NCBI GenBank assembly: GCA_017504735.1
Contig: JAFVQP010000112.1
Coordinates: forward strand, 1 to 7,375
DNA from: Clostridia bacterium
GTDB lineage: Bacteria > Bacillota_A > Clostridia > Christensenellales > Borkfalkiaceae
Reading direction: 5' to 3'
Length of the DNA: 7,375 nt
Shown here: piece by piece, positions 5,019 to 7,375 of the stretch
Numbering within the stretch: position 1 is the stretch's first letter
How the letters are laid out: the number at the start of each line of letters is the position of its first letter
Notes under the pieces: generated by a model
Database searches by the model: none
The model's input: the letters and a program-made list of their open reading frames with translations, nothing else
What the model was told of the DNA's origin: nothing
Made by a program: the position numbers and the translations under genes

Positions 5019-5198
5019 TTACACGTTTTCTACTTTGACGAGGTGCTTAACCTTTGCAATCATACCTTGAACTGCAGGGGTATCCTCTAATTCTTTGGAA
5101 GAACGAATCTTTTTAAGACCAAGCGCGGAAACCGTGCCTTTTACGGAATCCACTTGTCCGATTGTGCTTTTTACAAGCGTAACTTTAATCTTTGCCAT
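5019..5198 (-). CDS. rpmD: 50S ribosomal protein L30
   Basis: L30 is a small alpha/beta large-subunit protein binding 23S rRNA and 5S-proximal elements. The 59-residue product MAKIKVTLVKSTIGQVDSVK continues as GTVSALGLKKIRSSKELEDT and ends VKHLVKVENV, the usual size and fold pattern (beta strand, the K-S-x-I-G-x turn, and a helix with LGL-K). The ATG at 5198 has GGAGG 8 bases upstream, and the rpsE TGA lies 18 bases before the start. Its place between rpsE and rplO is the standard one and supports the call. Confidence 0.96.
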   Translation of the reverse strand: MAKIKVTLVKSTIGQVDSVKGTVSALGLKKIRSSKELEDTPAVQGMIAKVKHLVKVENV

Positions 5199-5216
5199 TT
5201 TTCTTTCCTCCGACTA

Positions 5217-5744
5217 TCAGCTTAAAATTTCCGCAACCGTCTTGCCACGAAGCTCTGCTACTTCTTCAACGGATTTAAGTTCTTTCAAACCTTCAATCGT
5301 TGCTTTTACGCAGTTGCCCGAGTTTTGACTGCCGTGGGATTTCGTTCTGATATTTTTAATGCCGACTGCTTCCATAACCGCACGAACGGGGCCACCAGCA
5401 ATAACACCAGTACCTTCGCCAGCGGGCATCATAAGCACTCTACCACGTCCAAACACACCGATTACTTGGTGGGGAATCGTGCCGTCTACAATAGAAACGG
5501 ATACCATGTTCTTCTTCGCTCTCAAAGTTGCCTTTTCGATTGCTTCGGGAACTTCCTTTGCTTTACCCGTTGCAACGCCGATTTTGCCGTTGCCGTCACC
5601 TACGATAACGAGGGCCGCAAAACGCATGTTTTTACCACCTTTTACAACTTTCGTTACGCGGTTAACTTCAATAAGCTTTTTAATAAGTCCGTCGTCCTCT
5701 GCTTGTCTTCTTTGAGGTCTTCTTTCTCTCTTTTCGTCTGCCAT
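5217..5744 (-). CDS. rpsE: 30S ribosomal protein S5
   Basis: S5 stabilises the central pseudoknot of 16S rRNA and, with S4 and S12, controls decoding accuracy and mRNA entry. Starting at the ATG at 5744 the product is 175 residues: [18 protein letters not shown], then a double-stranded-RNA-binding-like N-domain ([26 protein letters not shown], here broken only by family-typical changes), [40 protein letters not shown], and a C-terminal domain. A GTG nine bases upstream (5753) would add MGT, but it overlaps the AAGGAG ribosome binding site, which is correctly spaced for the ATG. This is the only complete gene here that ends in TGA. It lies between rplR and rpmD as usual. Confidence 0.97.
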   Translation of the reverse strand: MADEKRERRPQRRQAEDDGLIKKLIEVNRVTKVVKGGKNMRFAALVIVGDGNGKIGVATGKAKEVPEAIEKATLRAKKNMVSVSIVDGTIPHQVIGVFGRGRVLMMPAGEGTGVIAGGPVRAVMEAVGIKNIRTKSHGSQNSGNCVKATIEGLKELKSVEEVAELRGKTVAEILS

Positions 5745-5752
5745 TGTACCCA

Positions 5753-5758
5753 CTCCTT
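5753..5758 (-). promoter_or_regulatory. Ribosome binding site that decides the rpsE start
   Basis: AAGGAG on the minus strand, 8 bases before the ATG at 5744. It shares bases with the TAA stop of rplR (TAAGGAG) and with the alternative GTG at 5753, so initiation at that GTG is excluded. Confidence 0.85.
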
Positions 5759-6140
5759 AAAATTTAAGTCCGGCTTCTCTTGCGCCGTCCGCAACCGCTT
5801 GTACGCGTCCCGTATAGAGGTAGCCACCTCTATCGAACACTACCGTTTCAACGCCTTTTGCCATTGCTCTTTCAGCAACAACTGCGCCTACTACTTTTGC
5901 GGCTTCCGTCTTGCTCATACCAGCAATCTTTTCCATAACAGCTTTGTCCATGGTGGACGCGGATGCGATGGTTACACCGCCCTTTGCGTCCCCTGCTCTG
6001 TCATCGATTACCTGAGCATAAATGTGGTTAAGACTTCTGTAAACGTTCAAACGGGGAGCTTCCGCAGTACCCGTAACCGTCTTTCTTACGCGTGCATGAC
6101 GTTTTTGTCTTACTGCATTTTTATCAATTTTCGTAATCAT
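5757..6140 (-). CDS. rplR: 50S ribosomal protein L18
   Basis: L18 binds 5S rRNA and, with L5, docks it onto the central protuberance of the 50S subunit. The product has 127 residues, a little longer than the commonest 117-122. It has a basic N-terminal segment ([15 protein letters not shown]), the strand [19 protein letters not shown], and the diagnostic C-terminus [20 protein letters not shown] followed by AREAGLKF. The ATG at 6140 follows TAAGGAG, in which the rplF stop and the Shine-Dalgarno are fused; the gap is 13 bases. Confidence 0.98.
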   Translation of the reverse strand: MITKIDKNAVRQKRHARVRKTVTGTAEAPRLNVYRSLNHIYAQVIDDRAGDAKGGVTIASASTMDKAVMEKIAGMSKTEAAKVVGAVVAERAMAKGVETVVFDRGGYLYTGRVQAVADGAREAGLKF

Positions 6141-6153
6141 ACTTTAACGCTCC

Positions 6154-6702
6154 TTATTTCTTGCCTTTACCAGAAGTTTTACCTTCTTTATGTTCTACGT
6201 ATTCACCCTTATAGCGAATACCGTAGCCGTGGTAAGGTTCGGGAAGTCTTACTTTGCGGATAGTTGCCGCCATTTGACCAACAAGCTCTTTACTGATACC
6301 GGAAACGTTTACTTCCGTCAAGGAAGGACATTCAAACTTGATACCAGCGGGAGCAACGAATTCTACGGGGTGGGAGAAACCTACGTTTAAGATGAGCTTG
6401 TCGCCTTGTACGCTTGCTTTCCAACCTACGCCTTTTACTTCTAAGGTCTTCACGAAACCAGTTGTAACACCAACAACCATACCGTTAACCAACGCACGAT
6501 ATAAACCATGCTTTGCGTTGGTATCCGCTTTGTCATCCAAAGCTTTTACAACGAGGTTCGTACCTTCCATTTCCATACCGATGTTGCCAACGACTTCTCT
6601 CGTCAAGGTGCCTTTGGGTCCCTTTACCGTTACGACGCCGTCTTTGAAATCTACCGTTACGCCTGCAGGGATTGCAATGGGCATTTTACCGATTCTCGAC
6701 AT
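6154..6702 (-). CDS. rplF: 50S ribosomal protein L6
   Basis: L6 lies near the base of the L7/L12 stalk and the sarcin-ricin loop and is needed for GTPase-factor function and late 50S assembly. The product has 182 residues. It has the two repeated alpha/beta domains of the family: MSRIGKMPIAIPAGV with VTVKGPKGTL in the first, and LEVKGVGW, NVGFSHPVEF and the signature PEPYHGYGIRYKGE (155-168) in the second. The ATG at 6702 has GGAGG 9 bases upstream, fused to the rpsH stop (TAAGGAGG). An out-of-frame ATG seven bases further up sits too close to the Shine-Dalgarno to compete. Confidence 0.98.
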   Translation of the reverse strand: MSRIGKMPIAIPAGVTVDFKDGVVTVKGPKGTLTREVVGNIGMEMEGTNLVVKALDDKADTNAKHGLYRALVNGMVVGVTTGFVKTLEVKGVGWKASVQGDKLILNVGFSHPVEFVAPAGIKFECPSLTEVNVSGISKELVGQMAATIRKVRLPEPYHGYGIRYKGEYVEHKEGKTSGKGKK

Positions 6703-6716
6703 TTGCCATTACCTCC

Positions 6717-7106
6717 TTACCAAACGTAGCAAAGGACTTCACCGCCAACGTTGGCTTCCTTTGCCTTTTTGCCCGTCATAATGCCCTTATTGGTGGAAAG
6801 GATAACCGTTCCGAAACCGCCAAGGACGCGGGGCATATTCTCTACGCCTGCATAAGTACGCAAGCCGGGCTTGGATACTTTTTGCAAACCACTGATAACG
6901 CTCTTCTTGTCGTTATACTTGAGGGTGATTGCGATTTTGCCGTTGTAACCGTCTTCAACGATTTTTACGTCTTTTACCCAACCTTCGTTGAGCAAAATTT
7001 CAGCAATGGCTTTCTTTGCATTGGAAGCGGGAATTTCCACGTTTTCCTTGTTAGCCGTAATCGCGTTTCTAATTCTTGTAAGCATATCTGCGATAGGATC
7101 CGTCAT
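6717..7106 (-). CDS. rpsH: 30S ribosomal protein S8
   Basis: S8 binds the central domain of 16S rRNA early in 30S assembly; in Escherichia coli it is also the translational repressor of the spc operon. The product has 129 residues, within the family range. It begins [15 protein letters not shown] and carries the S8 core [20 protein letters not shown] and the C-terminal [20 protein letters not shown] before LCYVW. The ATG at 7106 has GGAGG 8 bases upstream and is 15 bases from the rpsN stop. Whether S8 is the repressor here cannot be judged, since the E. coli target lies at rplE, which is cut by the window edge. Confidence 0.98.
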   Translation of the reverse strand: MTDPIADMLTRIRNAITANKENVEIPASNAKKAIAEILLNEGWVKDVKIVEDGYNGKIAITLKYNDKKSVISGLQKVSKPGLRTYAGVENMPRVLGGFGTVILSTNKGIMTGKKAKEANVGGEVLCYVW

Positions 7107-7121
7107 TTCTTTTACCTCCTA

Positions 7122-7307
7122 TTACCAGCTCGACTTTTTAACGCCGGGGATTTCTCCCTTGTACGCAAGATTACGGAAGCAAATACGGTAAACACCGTAC
7201 TTTCTCAAAACCGCGTGAGGTCTTCCGCAAATGGTGCATCTCGTGTAAGCTCTCGTAGAGAACTTGGGCGTCTTTTGCTGTTTATTTATCATTGACTTCT
7301 TTGCCAT
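7122..7307 (-). CDS. rpsN: 30S ribosomal protein S14, short zinc-type with one ligand replaced
   Basis: S14 is in the 30S head and needed for late 30S assembly. The 61-residue length, start [16 protein letters not shown] and end [11 protein letters not shown] are those of the short, zinc-binding (type Z) form. The usual zinc site is C24-x2-C27 with C40-x2-C43. C24, C27 and C43 are present, but residue 40 is tyrosine (GVYRICFR, codon TAC at 7188-7190) instead of cysteine, one transition from TGC. The protein otherwise looks intact and its reading frame is undisturbed, with AAGGAG 8 bases before the ATG at 7307 fused to the rplE stop. Either zinc is held by three cysteines plus another ligand, zinc is not bound, or the base is an error. 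A second rpsN copy elsewhere cannot be excluded. Confidence 0.97.
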   Translation of the reverse strand: MAKKSMINKQQKTPKFSTRAYTRCTICGRPHAVLRKYGVYRICFRNLAYKGEIPGVKKSSW

Positions 7308-7319
7308 GTTCGTTTCTCC

Positions 7320-7375
7320 TTACTTCTTGAAAGGCATGCCGAGTGCTCTTAACAACTCTCTTGCCTCTTCGTCCG
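7320..7375 (-). CDS. rplE: 50S ribosomal protein L5, C-terminal 17 residues (5' end outside the window)
   Basis: The frame read from the right edge gives DEEARELLRALGMPFKK and a TAA stop at 7320-7322, the characteristic C-terminus of L5, which anchors 5S rRNA in the central protuberance and contacts S13 across the subunits. Its position just before rpsN is the standard order. The TAA is part of the rpsN Shine-Dalgarno (TAAGGAG). Only this fragment is visible, so nothing can be said about length or regulation. Confidence 0.93.
   Translation of the reverse strand, partial: DEEARELLRALGMPFKK

Noticed and set aside
5325..6263. A 312-codon plus-strand reading frame opposite rpsE, rplR and the end of rplF
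   Set aside because: It is antisense to three certain ribosomal protein genes, is rich in Phe, Ser, Cys and Tyr as expected from reading their complement, and has no recognisable domain.
1..7375. CRISPR arrays, insertion sequences, tRNA genes, phage or defence genes
   Set aside because: The window is filled with housekeeping genes in conserved order; I saw no direct-repeat array, transposase or tRNA-like cloverleaf.

Overview
The window is an unbroken stretch of a bacterial ribosomal-protein supercluster. Every gene is on the minus strand, so transcription runs from position 7375 down to position 1. In transcription order the genes are rplE (3' end only), rpsN, rpsH, rplF, rplR, rpsE, rpmD, rplO, secY, adk, map, infA, rpmJ, rpsM, rpsK and rpsD (5' end only). 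This is the classical spc operon running through secY-adk-map-infA-rpmJ into the alpha operon. The order, the short zinc-type S14, the zinc-ribbon adenylate kinase, the four-cysteine S4 and the strong GGAGG ribosome binding sites point to a Firmicutes-like bacterium, probably an uncultured member of Clostridia. That placement is inference. TGA ends rpsE, so the code is the standard bacterial one; the other complete genes and rplE end in TAA.

Region by region. From 7375 to 5019 lie seven tightly packed ribosomal protein genes (11 to 18 bases apart), most with the stop codon fused to the next Shine-Dalgarno sequence. rplO follows at 5007-4561. A 123-base gap with two inverted repeats precedes secY, the protein-conducting channel. 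A 73-base gap with a 14-bp perfect hairpin separates secY from adk. adk and map are 3 bases apart, and map has no visible ribosome binding site. infA has a GTG start set by a strong ribosome binding site, and rpmJ follows. A 329-base non-coding gap then holds a very strong sigma-A promoter with an A/T-rich upstream tract and a leader of about 260 bases with three sizeable stem-loops. It reads into rpsM-rpsK-rpsD, and presumably rpoA-rplQ outside the window.

Together the products build both ribosomal subunits (S4, S5, S8, S11, S13, S14; L5, L6, L15, L18, L30, L36), start translation (IF-1), process nascent chains (Map), export them (SecY) and balance adenine nucleotides (Adk). The gene content is ordinary and I see no novel defence, mobile or metabolic system. 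Points worth a second look are the structured rpsM leader (a candidate autoregulatory or attenuator element), the hairpins on both sides of secY, and an S14 zinc site in which one of the four expected cysteines is tyrosine.
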